In this document: positions 37,290 to 49,467 of the stretch, in pieces | How the letters are laid out: each line of letters opens with the position of its first letter | Position numbering within the stretch: the first letter of the stretch is position 1 | Source: Paragonimus westermani | Lineage: Eukaryota; Platyhelminthes; Trematoda; Plagiorchiida; Troglotrematidae | DNA: 64,000 bases | Assembly: GCA_008508345.1 (NCBI GenBank) | Contig: QNGE01000834.1 | Coordinates: 154,829 to 218,828, forward strand | Direction: 5' to 3' | The notes under the pieces: generated by a model | Told to the model about the DNA's origin: nothing | The model's database searches: none | What the model saw: only the letters and a program-made list of their open reading frames with translations | Made by a program: the position numbers and the translations under genes

Positions 37290-39980
37290 TTCGCCACGTC
37301 TGCAGACAAGCCGGCAGACTAAGTGGAAATCAGGACGGTTCATGAGCCGCTAACAGCAATTTGAGAAACGACTCAGCGCCGGGAATTAACGGCTGTAGTG
37401 CAGCAGCTTTACAGGTAAAAGTCGAAACCGATGTTGGCTTCCCACGTAAGTCATTACCAAGATGATCGCTACTAAGGAATAACTGCAGAGGAACACGATT
37501 TTGGAAGCCACTGAAGGCCACTGATGAATATCTATCGTTTATAATTGGCTTTTATAAAACTTTCCTTGCGGTCGTAGGTTACAATGGTCTTCTACATTAA
37601 TTCATTCTGTTAGTAAGATTGTCAATTATACATGTTTACTTTCCTTTGTAGGAAAGCAGCGGAATCAAATCTCACCCGTATGCATTTGATGAAAACGACG
37701 AAATTCAGGTATTGACCATTTCCCCAGATTTACGACACATCACCCGTTGTCGAGTGCCATACTGTTGTCAACCGATTAAAGTGTCTGGAAAAACTAATAT
37801 GTTTCTAATTTCTTGGTCACTGACAACTCGTAGATCAGGAAGTTTATCGGATTATGAAACTTTCCCAATATCTTCAGAATAAAAGAGGAGCAGGGCCACA
37901 CATTTTATGAGTGCGTTACAGTCAGTCAAGTGTAAACTTTGGCCTGACCATTTGTTGGAAGATATCAGTCAATGCCAGGTGAACTGGGCAGCTCATACCA
38001 TGAGGAAATGCGAAGCAGAATTTCGCTTCAATTTGTTCTGCATGGTTTATTTATTGCTCGAAAGGATTTTCTATCAGAAGACTGGTCCAGAATAAACAAC
38101 TGAAATCGTAAATGCTCGATAAACAAATTAACGTAACAAATAGCACGTCAGCAACAAAGTTTCTTTTTTGCAATGACAGTCACGTCCTCGAGGACTTCGA
38201 TCACACATCAGCACACTCGAGCAATTTCAGTAGATATTTCACTTAAATGCCTAACAATGTCGTGATTTAAATAGACAGATTAATGTTGTCCCCACCTGCG
38301 AGTAAATGACAGTGAGTACAAGCATAAGATGAGGAATTTGATGTTAACGGTGTACGTGTACCAACTCGGATTCACTGCAGGGTTATACGCTAACAAGATT
38401 ATGGATGCACACCTTTTCGTCACGGCTTCATGATGTGGTTGGCTGACGTCTATTTTAAAGGTGCAGTGTATAGGAATACCAGTTGTAACCTACGTCAGAG
38501 GGTCCGGACGATTTTTGGAAGGCACCAATCCATTCTTTCCACGCAACCTCACAAATGCAGAGACCACCCTTATCTGAAAATTATTTTCGACGGCACTGAG
38601 CAGGATCTAGTTTTTTCATCATTGCTAGATAACAGATGGACCATCCGTAGTAAGTCGTTCACACTAGAGAATACCATGATCATCTACTCACTTGACCACG
38701 TTATATGAGGCACTGGTCGTTGTAGAATGGCTTGACAGTAAGCAGCTCCTGGTGAGGGTCGCCACTTATCTAACAGCAACTGAGTCTTATGAAAGTATTT
38801 TAAAATTTCCGCCTCGGCAACTGCCTTACTAGCAAATCCAGCTTTGTCTTAATTGTACATTTCTGCTTCGTACATGGCGGTAATAATTTCTTGGTTGTTG
38901 CCCAAATTCAATTGTCAAACTAACTTCATTAAAAAGTTTATGGCTGTTTTCTCGGACTTACTTTCACACGCCCTTCAATAATGATCCGGCTGATTTAAAA
39001 AAAAACACAACTATCAATCCTTGCTCCCCAATAAACTGCTGACATTTTACACATACATTTAGACGCCTTCAACTCCTTAGGATGCCCGCTACTGTTCGAG
39101 CTGCTGCAAAGACCAACAGATATAATATGTAAACGAGAGGACAGTGCTTGTCAATCTCGACAGCAGGTTGTTATACATGGCAGTCTTCAGATGTTACGTA
39201 CTTCCTTCATTCTCATACGGATGTAACAGCCCCACAACGTGTTTCATTTCTAGTGTGTACACTCCATAAAAGTAAACAACAAACATCCGTTGTTGAAAAC
39301 AAGTTTGCACGAATCCCTGATCCGAAAGCTATTGGGCGAGTTACCTGTACTGTTTATCTTGCTAAAACATGGTCCTTTACTGCTTTACACAATGCTTTAT
39401 TCTTCGTAAGCGTTTATTTCCTTTAGTTGTTCATTTCATTCACCACAAATGAAACTTGCCAGAACAAAAAAGCTACAGAAAAGCAAAATACACTTAAGTT
39501 TTCAAAAGTATCAGATTGTTAGACAGAAAGTAATGCGGCATACTCTTGCAATGACTATTAATAAAGCAGATCGGCCCACTACTTAATTCGTACGCAAGAG
39601 AGACTGGTCAACGTTTAAAATACTACCGATACTCGATATGTCAAGAATAAGAGTAGTACTTAGATACTGTAGGTTAATGAAGGACAGGAAGGTGTGGTAT
39701 TCAGTGTCTGCAACGATGTGACAAAAGTCGCGAATTGGTTCATCAAAGAATACCATCTTTTGTGCTCAGCGTTTAAAAAATTCCGTGGTCGAAATTCTTT
39801 TCGAAACCGTTATGTAAGTCCAGTAAGTGTAGTTGACTCTGGTTAAAGTTGAAGTTAGGTTGAGTAATTCGCATTGTTTGACTAATTACATCACTACCCA
39901 TAACTATAAATTGTATGCACATGTCTTCTCCTGCTTAACATCTCTGTCATCCTGTCAGTACAAGAACCCGACACACCATT
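37290..39980. other. No recognisable gene
   Basis: Open frames of up to about 92 codons (38430-38708, 39148-39426) have no recognisable domain. I see no clear 5' LTR of the downstream Gypsy element here. Confidence 0.5.
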
Positions 39981-40143
39981 AGAAAAGTAAGCAGAAACGG
40001 TGGGCAAGGTTCCTCGCTGTTTCTTCAAGCGTTCCATCAGCTGTATGCATGACCGTTCCTCTCACGCCGATCCACAACAAGGTACACTTGTTAACCACCA
40101 ACGTCAAGTATCTCAGCTAAATCCCACTGTGAGTAACTTGTGA

Positions 40144-40690
40144 ATGGCCTCATCTTCTCTCTCGCGACCCCCTATATCTAAAGCACAAACCCCTAACATC
40201 TGTTCCTATCACAGACGTTCCGGTGACAACGTCCGCAAATGCGCACAGCCACGTGCATATCCCGGCCACTTTCCAAGGGCAATACAAACCAGGGAAACGA
40301 CCTGGCCAGACCAACATTCGTTTATTCTATGCCCACGATAACTCCACTGGACTTCGTTTCCTCATTGATATCGGTGCAGAGGTCAGCGTTATACCCTCAG
40401 GTGAAATTAAACGCGATCTCAAACTGGTGGAGTACACCCTACAGGCGGTCAACAATGCCACAATCGTGACCTGTGACCAACATCTCTTGACTGGCGACCT
40501 CTGAGTGTGTCGAAGTTTCCCATGGAATTTTATCATTACCGATGTCCATCACCCAACTGTCGGCGTTGATCTTTTCATGAAGTACGGTCTGGTTGTTGAC
40601 CTCAGCCACCAGAAACTTGTAGACAGTATCATTACCTTATGCGTTCAGAGTAAAACCATCAACATCAACTCTATCGAACTTTGAACGACT
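40144..40690 (+). pseudogene. Gypsy Gag zinc finger and aspartic protease remnant
   Basis: The first frame gives ICSYHRRSGDNVRKCAQPR. This fits the CHCC finger (C-x2-H-x9-C-x3-C), but the last cysteine is Arg. A second frame, from 40223, reads STGLRFLIDIGAEVSVIP, the protease active-site block in which the usual D-T/S-G is D-I-G. After a stop at 40502-40504 the same frame continues with FIITDVHHPTVGVDLFMKYG and VVDLSHQKLVD, the flap and C-terminal part of the protease. The two frames overlap, so at least one frameshift separates Gag from Pol. The catalytic change and the stop make this inactive. Confidence 0.82.
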
Positions 40691-40769
40691 TTACCGGAGG
40701 TCAACCAATATGCGATGCTGTTGAAGCAATTTCCGGAAATCTACTAACCTACACCTAATACCAAGGTGT

Positions 40770-41600
40770 CGAAACACGATGATGCCCATCACATCATTAC
40801 CATGGGACCACTCAAACCCGCACGTCCACGTCGACTGCCTCCTGAGAAGCCGAAGATCGTTAAGACAGAATTTTCGGACACGCTACGTCTAGGAACGATC
40901 TGTCTCTCGAACGGCCTATAGTCATCGCCCGCAAGAAGACTGCGGGAGAGTGGAGACCATGAGTGACTACGGAACGTCGAACAACGCCATCGTGTCGGAC
41001 CGTTATCCCGTTCCGTATATTCACGTCTTTTCCACTGACCTTTTATGGGAAGTAGATCTTTTTCAAAATAGATCTGATCAAGGCATATCATCAGACCCCT
41101 GTGGCTGCCAATGACATTGATAAAACAACGTTCACAACCCAGTTTGGCCTACTAGAATTTATTGGTATGCCTTCTGGTCTCAGAAACGCCACCCAAAAAT
41201 TTCATCGCTTCATGGACCAAGTTTTACGCGGACCAGAACTTGTGTTTGTCTATAATGACGACACTCGCAATCAGCAATACTGTGCAACAGCATCTAACTC
41301 ACTTAAAGTTTGGTTTAGAACGTTTAAACCACCAAGGTGCCATCTTAAACACAATCAAGTGTGTTTTTGGCGCTTCTTCCATCGACCTTCTCGATCGTCG
41401 TTTGACAAAGACGGCATGAGACTGTTGACGGAGAAAGCCAACGCAATTTCTGATTATCCATTGCCGCAGTCTATAAAAACCCTAGAATTCTGGAGATTGC
41501 CAGTAATTATCGTCATTCTCTCCCTCACTTGTTCTAACATGCTGAAAACCTTGACTGATTTGTTGCAAGACAACCCGAAAAAAATCATACACGTCAAGTA
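40770..41600 (+). pseudogene. Gypsy reverse transcriptase remnant
   Basis: The N-terminal lead-in HHIITMGPLKPARPRRLPP is in one frame. The palm begins with FFKIDLIKAYHQTPV at about 41062-41106 in another frame, with a stop just before it. FGLLEFIGMPSGLRNATQ and FMDQVL follow, then the catalytic box as VYNDD, where Y-I/V-D-D is expected. The thumb region continues in a shifted frame (HLKFGLERLNHQGAILNTI, KCVFGASSIDLLDRR) and then returns (DGMRLLTEKANAISDYPLP). At least two frameshifts and several stops are visible. In the living element this enzyme copies the RNA into DNA. Confidence 0.88.
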
Positions 41601-41639
41601 GGCCCTGGCGAACGCTACATCCTTCGGCTATCTGAGCGC

Positions 41640-41850
41640 TGACGAATATGCATGGTTGATTCCGAAGACCAATGCATCTCAGTCTCCATCGGCACAGTTC
41701 AGCAGCAAGTCGTCGGCGATGAAGTCCAACCGATATCCCTTTTCTCCAGGAAGCTACATCCTGACAAGAGGAGGTACAGTACCTTCGATAAAGAACTGAC
41801 TATCTACCTCACTGTCAAACATTTCCGACATGTGTTAGAAGGAAGTTAGT
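41640..41850 (+). pseudogene. Gypsy RNase H remnant
   Basis: Reads VDSEDQCISVSIGTVQQQ, then GDEVQPISLFSRKLHP, RRYSTFDKELTIYLTVKHFR and HVLEG. This is the connection/RNase H pattern of Gypsy elements, with the first catalytic Asp in D-S-E-D and the Glu in DKEL. A stop (TAG) follows HVLEGS. It lies directly after the reverse transcriptase remnant, in a different frame. Confidence 0.82.
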
Positions 41851-42009
41851 TTAACATCCCCACTGAACAAAAGCCGCTAACAAACTTTGAGCACTCCTCA
41901 AAACAGGTAGTTTACGAGAGAAACCCCTCACTCAGACTTTCTCTCTCAGTTCACGAAGGGCATCCGTTACAACGATGGTCCAAACAACCTGGTCACAGAC
42001 GCTTTTTCC

Positions 42010-43305
42010 CACGTGAATATTCATCATTTATCCGCATCTCCCTTCGCTTCGGAGATCATGGCGGCGGCTCAACAAAACGATGCGGAATTCAATCACCTAC
42101 GTTTTCACTCGTCTCTGAAATCCGTCCATCTACCACTCCTGCACTGCAACTCACAAATTCACTGTGATATCTCGACCTGTAAACCTCGACCTTATGTTCC
42201 CTACAACTACCGGCGAAATACTTTCGGCCATTTTCACTCTATCTTCCACCCTAGCATCCGCCCCACTGTCTAGTTGATTGGTGACTGTTTCGTCCTGCCG
42301 AACATGCGTAAGGATCTATGCAAATGGGTCATACACTGTCTGGTCTGTCAGCAAAGTAAGGTACACCGCCACACCATCACCTTAACTGACACTTTCAGTG
42401 TACCAGAAGCCCGCTTCAAACACATTCACACTGGCAGTAGGCCCACTTCCACCTTCGAGCGGCTTTATTCATTCATTGAATTGCATTGATCGTTTCGCAA
42501 GCTGGCCTCAAACAAGGCCCATACGCGACATCTCGGCCAAAAACATTATATGGACGTTCGGTATACTTGCTTCCGTCACTATGGATCACAGTTTTCAATT
42601 CACATCTTGATCTGCAAAACTTACTCGGCTGTGCACACTTCCGAACAACCGCCTAACACCCATCGTGGAATGGCTTAGTGGAACCTTTCCATCGTCAGAT
42701 TAATGCCACTAACTTTTCTACGACGTCTGGATTGAACTGGTCAGAAAATTTACTACTCATTTTGCTCGACACCCACAACAGCGTCAAGGATGACATCGGC
42801 TGCATTCCAGCTGAAATTATCTAGGCAGCACCTTAAGCCTGCCAGGTGAAATTTTTACTGATCCCGGAACCACTGTTCAGATAGACCCAGCATCCTACGT
42901 CTGAAACTGTACATGTGTAAGTTAGAGTCCACCCCGACCAGGATCACCCCGAAACAGACTCAGGTACACGAAGACCTGCGTACTTGGCCCTTCGTGTTTA
43001 TCAGAGATGACGCACAAAAGAATTCGCTTCAACCAACCTATGGCAGTCCGTTCAAAATGCTTAAACACAAATACAAGTATTGCTTCATCAACCATAACGG
43101 TTCTCATGAATCGGTAAGCGTCGATCGCTTAAAAGTGGTCTACGTGGATCCCTCTGACTTGCTTGCTCATCCTCCGGCCATGACTGCCCCATGTCTTTCG
43201 AACGACTCTACTCCCCAATCTCCACAAGCAGCTTTGGAATCCACTACACCCGCTGATGATGTACAGTTATTTCACGCTTACATTGGGAAACCACGTGACT
43301 GTTGA
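42010..43305 (+). pseudogene. Gypsy integrase remnant
   Basis: The zinc-binding HHCC region is HSIFHPSIRPTV, a stop, then LPNMRKDLCKWVIHCLVC with QQSKVHRHTIT following. The catalytic core shifts frame at about 42430 into GPLPPSSGFIHSLNCIDRF. The usual core motifs around the second Asp are degraded (TMDHSFQFTS), and stops follow. Further on are AYHPSWNGLVEPFHRQI-like residues in decayed form. The last frame (42913-43305) ends with the basic tail GSHESVSVDRLKVVYVDP, typical of the C-terminal integrase domain of this group. This integrase cannot be functional. Confidence 0.85.
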
Positions 43306-43399
43306 TGCTTTTGATAAAGAATTAGTAATGGGGCGAAAAGATTCAACGCTTGTTAGTTTAAAAGAACACACGTGGCTCCGTATAAGTTGGTTTCCTTAC

Positions 43400-43475
43400 C
43401 TCCTCCATGGCTAGGAACACTGCACTACTTCATACACTGGTGATCCAGACCCATCCGTCAGTAGTGTAAGTTTTG
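43400..43475 (+). repeat. Possible LTR end and primer-binding site remnant
   Basis: Just after the integrase tail there is a TATAAG (about 43379), a pyrimidine-rich stretch and then ACTGGTGATCCAGACCC at about 43438. This resembles the TGGTGACCC-type primer-binding site that follows the 5' LTR in trematode Gypsy elements. Finding it downstream of integrase would mean a second, rearranged copy. Weak evidence. Confidence 0.25.
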
Positions 43476-43682
43476 ACGCGCAGCAGGTAACATTTACATA
43501 AATAACGCCGAGTTAGCTGATACACTTATTTTTCAGATGTACGTATAAGTCATTGGGCTCTTGGATATTGTAGAGTTCTAAGTAGAACGTCAGCTGTCTC
43601 CTAGCGAGACGATCGTTCGGGCTGATCAATGCTTACCTGAAAGTTGTGGAGCGTTCAAATGTGATAATCCGGTCGTACCTAA

Positions 43683-43892
43683 TGTGAGATCAGTGGCGCA
43701 CCGGTCAACACAGCTGCCTCATAAAAGCGTGACCGGAGTTCAAATCATGGCCACGGCCAGGATATGCACTACTGGTGAGCTTTAGTGAGAGCGAAACGCG
43801 AGTCTAATGCTTCGTTTCGAAAGAGGCTGGCCGGAAAGTCTATCTGAATGTGGAGGCTGCTATCAAATGTGAGTGATGTTTAACTTGAAATT
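43683..43892 (+). mobile_element. tRNA-headed SINE with hammerhead ribozyme (copy E)
   Basis: This is the most complete copy. The A-box-like TGGCGCACCGGTCAACAC and B-box-like GGAGTTCAAATC mark a tRNA-derived head. CCAGGATATGC then leads into the hammerhead motif (43764-43810). The tail is TTCGAAAGAGGCTGGCC, AAGTCTATCTGAATGTGG, and ATCAAATGTGAGTGATG ending TTTAACTTGAAA. It sits about 0.4 kb downstream of the Gypsy integrase. Confidence 0.8.
43764..43812 (+). ncRNA. Hammerhead ribozyme motif, copy E
   Basis: Stem I 5' strand ATGCACTA (43764-43771) pairs imperfectly with TAATGCTT (43805-43812). The core is CTGGTGA (43772-43778), with A6 changed to G. Stem II is GCTT/GAGC (43779-43782, 43789-43792) with a 6-nt loop. 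GAAA is at 43793-43796. Stem III is ACGCGAGT and the cleavage triplet is GTC (43802-43804). Probably inactive. Confidence 0.75.
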
Positions 43893-44179
43893 ATCCAAAT
43901 ACCCGATTACTCACTATTATTGTAGAGTTGCCTTTGTATCACCAAAGTTACAAAACGTAAAAAATATGGGGTGTTGCTGAGTTGCCAAAATCTTTAGAGT
44001 GAGATTATGATCTGATGATTACTTAAGCATCTCATGTCAAATGTCAGCTGCTCGCCGCGGAATGTCCATTATTTCAAAACTAAGTTGATTTGATTAAGCA
44101 TTACAACCAGTCTCCATAAAAATATATCTTTGCCTGTTTTATTCAGTGATTTTTTTGAAATGCAATACCACCATTTTCC

Positions 44180-44313
44180 GTATTGATATGTTCGCCGAGT
44201 TTGGCATTTAGATTGCGAACGTTTCATCACCAGGCGAGGTGACATCATCAGTGCGTAAGTGTTTCATCATCTCGAGCTACAAACAACACCACCACTGTTC
44301 CCAATCATCAGAA
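44180..44313 (-). repeat. Penelope-like tail, single-arm version
   Basis: On the minus strand this runs GGGAACAGTGGTGGTG, GATGATGTCACCTCGCC, TGGTGATGAAACGTTCGC and on to GAACATATCAATA. It is homologous to 35341-35515 on the plus strand. It keeps the TCACC/GGTGA hairpin (44227-44242) followed by GAAACG but lacks the inverted second arm found at 35.4 kb. Confidence 0.6.
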
Positions 44314-44319
44314 ACCACC

Positions 44320-47300
44320 ATTTTCATATTCCAATACTGTGATAAACGTGTTCACCTTGTGGATTCTATCAGACTTCTGTTCATCCAACAATCCACCACA
44401 TTAAGACACCTGTCTGGTTGAACAAAACAAATAATCTCGCTTGTGTTCATGAGGTGTTCGAGTTCATGCTCAGCTAGTGAAACTAGTCACGTTTTTATCC
44501 TTCATTAACCAAAAGTGATTTATTGAAGCCGGCTTTCCATAGTCCAGACACATTTAGCCTGAGATTCTCGATCAGATCAGCTTGGAAAATTCCACAAATA
44601 ACTATATAGCGGGACAGTTTTAGAGTTCGATTAGCATGCGGTTCACATGTGATGAAACTTAATATCTTGTAGAATCCTTTTTACAATAGGTTCACTTCAT
44701 GCACAAGGGTGCATTTGATTTCCACTGTCTTTGTAGCAATTTGTTTCAGGAAAGCAGATATTTTACACAGCTGGTCACAAGGCACGCCGCCAATGAATTT
44801 GTATGACAGTACGAGTTCCCACTGCTCAATGGTTCTTGTAAAAGCAGCCAGTTCGTTAACTTAAGTTGTCCAGTGCTGATGTGCTTTCGAAAAGTATGGT
44901 CTAGTGTTCGCTAAGACCTTTCTTAATCTCAACACTCTAATCCTATTTTGAGTTGAACCGCCATCCATCACATGAAACGGATCCGGTTCGCAAGATTGAA
45001 CGCATCATCCAGATGACGAATGAGCTGAAACACCGGATCCGTGGTTGACTGTCAGTGCGCATCATGTCGTATAAGAACCAAGATGACAAGCTACGGTCCA
45101 TTTTGAGAGGATAAGTCAAGATCTTGGGTTGGCAAACTGTTGAAATGTTCATATCTCACACTGAGATAGCCTAATAGTCCTGAGATGAGTAATTCAAAAT
45201 ACAAAAGACAAAAACCAAAAACACTTTAATAAAAAGTGGACTGGTACTACCCGTCGTTAACTGGAACGAAAAACATCATTTTTCAAAACTGACGAGTTAT
45301 AACAACAAAAAACTACATACAATGATTCCTTTCTATAGTGGCAGGCTGAAAAAGCCACAGGACTGTAAAAGTTGCAGTCACTGTGAGTGTCGTTCACCTT
45401 ACATCAAACAAAACCTCATGCGGTCTATCAGTAGTTCAACCTGGAATCAAATCAACACTCTGGTTAAGTACTGCATTGGCAACTATCATGAAGAGTTAAA
45501 ACCTCAGCATTTAATTGGTGTACTCAAAGTGTCACGGTGGACTCTCACGTCAACTTCCTAGACAATCTTAATGTTCGTTCATAGCCGATCACTCAAGCTG
45601 TTCATCATAGTCACGGGTAAGTATGGAAACTCGGTGTCTCACAGGGTACGTTTTGGTTCAACTCCATGTCTACATTTCATAATGATGCCAAAAAAGGACC
45701 CAACCAAAACTGGACAACACGTGAGAGAAATTGCACTATGGTAGATCAAACATGATTCAAAATGGTTGTCAACGAAGTGTCTACATTGACTGTCTGTCAT
45801 GATTTAATGGGGCAACACTGCAAACTTGACGGTGACAGTTTTATAGCAGTGTGAGTAAACATAGTTGCTCTAATATACTAATTGGTGTAACTTACGAACG
45901 ACAGGACACTCACAAGCTCTCGCCTACATGCGCCTCATTCGCAGGTCGTCACATAATGAAACCAATTGATTAACTCGTCCGGTATGAAGCGACTTTGGTT
46001 AGGCCGATGGGCTGGCACAAACACGCTTCGGTTTCTGAAGCAAATGTGAGCGACTTTTCAATCACAGTTCATGTCAATCTTCTGAGCCCATCCATGGACA
46101 AAGCTGGCCGTACAACGTAGGTCCCATAGTAGACATCGGGAAACACTCAACCTTGGTCTTGTTTTCCTCTGTATTTTCCAACGATCAGCATGATGATGGA
46201 CTCAAGTAATTACGTGTTCTTAGTGCCTACGCTTGCGACGGTTGGGCTATCGTAGCACTGTCCTACCGGTTAAGTCAAAATCTTTTGTTCAGTGTTTTAG
46301 CTTTGGACTCACAAAACCCTTCACCACTTTACCCACTGAAAAGGTTGCATCTTGAAGCATAAAAAATGAGTGAAATATAACTGGAAAACCTGCGGTATTC
46401 ATGAAGACAGTCTGTGAAAACGTGGAGTCCAACGTAAATCGTAACCTGTGGTTCTATCAAATTCAGACTGGTAGTGTACTGTGTATTCACAAATCAAAGG
46501 AATACAAAAAAGCTATGCATCAACTAAGCTTTCATTCGGGCATGCAGGTCGATAAACAGAGGATCAGCGGTTTGGCGAATGGGTACTTCTGTTCAACATA
46601 TGAAGTTTGTCAGTCCGAAACTTTTTCACAGTACCTCTGAACAAGTGCAAAACCGAGTATACAAGGTTTCAGTTTGAGAATGTGCAAAATGAAGCACTTT
46701 TCATCTCTACTTAGAGTCTTTGTTACTGTATTTAGTCAGTATTTGTCCAGACCAACCATCGCACGCGAGTCAACCATTAATAATAAGGTAAGTTACAAAG
46801 CAGTGTGTACCGTTGGTACGTGGATGCTCAACTTCAGACCTATGCTTTCAACTGGTTTTGACCGCGTTTAGGTAATTCAGGCCAAAGCAGCAGCAAGGTT
46901 TAACTGTGTCTGTCCTGTCCTCAAGGTACGAATCAATCCTCTCATGCATTCAGCTGAATCCCATCGAAGTTAATTTAAGCGAACCGATTATGTGTCAAAA
47001 TTAGCATACCAGCCTTTCATGACACCAGTTTCTGTAAGCTACATCGAACAGGGAAATGCATGGTTTATCCTGTTCAGTGAGGTACCGAAAACAGGTGTAA
47101 AACTCCTTCTCAAGAATGACAGTTTCCTTGGTTGATCCTCAATGTGTTTTAATCTAACCATCTGAGTGCATGTGTGATCCCTGTGCCGAATAAATCGCAG
47201 TATATGCCCAATCGGTGCCAGCACTGTGAACTAAATTTCGACCAAATCGTGAGCGCATTTGTTGCTCTAGTTTGAGAAAAAGTCACTTAAGCGGCAGCTT

Positions 47301-49460
47301 TAATCAGAATCGAAAAGACAACGCACTTGAACTTGATTTAAACGGTGAACGCTGCTTGAAATAAAATGATCCCCTTCACTTAAGTGGTCTTTGTTGAACA
47401 CATGGTTTTCTGCGTGTGCGGAGCATCACAACTTAAATCCAAATGACCTCTGATTGCAAACCGGATGGACGTAATGTCCTCTTCCGGTGTGCCTTCCACA
47501 CATGTAAATGGGTGAAATATCACTTAAACAGTTGAGAAGTGGGTGTTAGATTTGAAGGTAAAATTAGGAATATGAAGGCGAGATAGTCACGTTTAATGTT
47601 TCTGCACTGCCAAGCTTCAGAAAACATTTAGGACAACTAGTTGGACTGAATGCTGCTGGAAGATTGAAAGAGTGGCACTTAAACTTGGACACACTCTTGT
47701 GTCGTTTACTGAAGAAAACTGGAATGATTTAGTGCAGTGTTGTCTGTTTCCGAAAAGAGAGATTCTAAAAGTCGCAAAGATTTCAAGTTGTTGTTTGAAT
47801 CTAGAATAAATGTAGAGCTGGACTTTTTATTTTCTGGCCGAATGCAGTAACAACCAGAGTTTTCATGTCATTCATCCTAAATGATAAAAGTTTGCCCGAA
47901 TTATCATGACACTTATTGGAAACTACAAAATCATCATGATACTTTTGAATGTCGGCTTGACAATAGTTTTAAATTCAAAATACCTGACATTAGCACAACA
48001 AAATTGTCGAATAAGACAGGCAGTTAACGATCAGGTTTGACCGACTTCAGACAAGACAGAAAAAGGTTGAACAATCTTGGATAATTTAACGCATAAGCTT
48101 AAGATTATGCATTCATGCAGACAGTAACTGACTTCATCTAAATCAAGTCAAATTTTCTTACTTCTGTAGTGGATTATTTCATTCGGTGTTTCCAACTCAA
48201 GCTTTTGAACTGCCTGTAGCTAAAGCTTAATTAAGATTGTACGGTAAAGTATGCTTGATATGCTTCTGAAGTAGAAGTGATCTCCTTAGTCAACCGGTAA
48301 ATTTTATCGACCCGGAATCCTTCAGTAAGCAGCTTGGCGTAAGGTTTGGCTGTTCATTATATTCATTCACCTTTGGTTGACGTATTACAGGGTACTTCTA
48401 AAATGATAAGAGAATTGTGTCATTAATTCGCTTGTTTAATGTTAGTACACAAATAATAAATCTGTCTACATAGATTCTCGTAACTGAAAATGAAAAGGTA
48501 CTCCATTCGAAAGTAGACGAAAATGGGATTGCGTAAAGTTTAATTCGTATCAGATGTGGTGTGGTGTTACTTCACATCTATATACAAACGGTTTTCAGCC
48601 TAATTTCATTTGACTTCGGAGAAACAATCTTGGTGAAATTGTGGTGCATAATTATCGATCAGAAATCTTACAAAGGTAGTCTTATTGCTATTAGTATCAA
48701 GTAGGATTTTGCCAACGATTCAGTAACCCCATTAATTCATCTTTCAATAGAGTCAAAGATTTTCTGTTAAAAACGTTGAACACGGAATCTCGCACTCAGT
48801 ATATGAGTTCAGTGTCAGGAGTGAAACCCCACTACACGCTCCAATAGACTGTAAGATTAGTGCTGACGAGTTCCATCGTATTCGGAGTGTGATCAAGATT
48901 CTGCTGGCAAGGTTGTCTCGTATTACTTAGAGAGTTCGTTTTATGTTGCACGTTGATAAGGTCACCCTTTGCGCATCAACAAGCAGTTGATGGGTATTTA
49001 ACTCTGATTACCTTCCGACTAAGTCAAAGGTATGTGGTGCAGATTGATGGTAGACATTGACCTGGTAACGTTCCAAAATCGACATGCTATAAACCTCTGG
49101 ATCTACGCAGCGTTGCAAAAGATATATTGGTATACATATGTGTATTTATACATATATTTGTTTGGTCAAGTTCATCGGCACTCAAGAACTGTTCACAGGA
49201 TATTTAACAAGTGGAGTGCTAAGGTCATACGGATCAAGGATTCGTTCAAGGCGAAAAATGCCATGGTTTACTCGTGTAGATTAACGGTTGTTTGCGAAAA
49301 GGATTCGCTGCAAAACTGAACGTCCTTAATACATTTTTCAGCTCTTTTGGGCATACTTTACTGAAGGGGCCAACTCATCTATGATGAGCAGACTGACGTG
49401 AAAATACCTCCAAAGTAAACATAATACTTTTTATCTCTTGTTACTAACGCACGCGTATTC
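44320..49460. other. No recognisable gene
   Basis: Short frames at 44.9-46.9 kb (for example 45322-45561, with several Cys, and 46401-46640) do not match a family I know. An 11-bp inverted repeat (ACGGATCCGGT 44977-44987, ACCGGATCCGT 45032-45042) is present. Nothing else can be supported. Confidence 0.45.
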
Positions 49461-49467
49461 AATAAAA

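Larger units (their letters stand above)
39990..43310 (+). mobile_element. Degenerate Ty3/Gypsy LTR retrotransposon (CsRn1-like), internal region
   Basis: Domains follow the Ty3/Gypsy order: Gag zinc finger, protease, reverse transcriptase, RNase H, integrase, and the C-terminal integrase tail. All are in one orientation but scattered over three frames with many stops. The Gag finger is of the C-x2-H-x9-C type seen in CsRn1/Kabuki elements rather than the retroviral CCHC type. Most of Gag is missing or unreadable, and matching LTRs were not found, so this is an old, inactive insertion. It spans most of the internal region of a 4-5 kb element. Confidence 0.9.

Noticed and set aside
44943..46640. 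Cluster of short frames suggesting another retroelement or gene
   Set aside because: None of the peptides matches a reverse transcriptase, endonuclease, integrase or transposase motif I can identify.
46674..46871. GTWMLNF peptide reminiscent of an RTE-type endonuclease start
   Set aside because: Only a few residues fit and the expected following motifs are absent in all frames.
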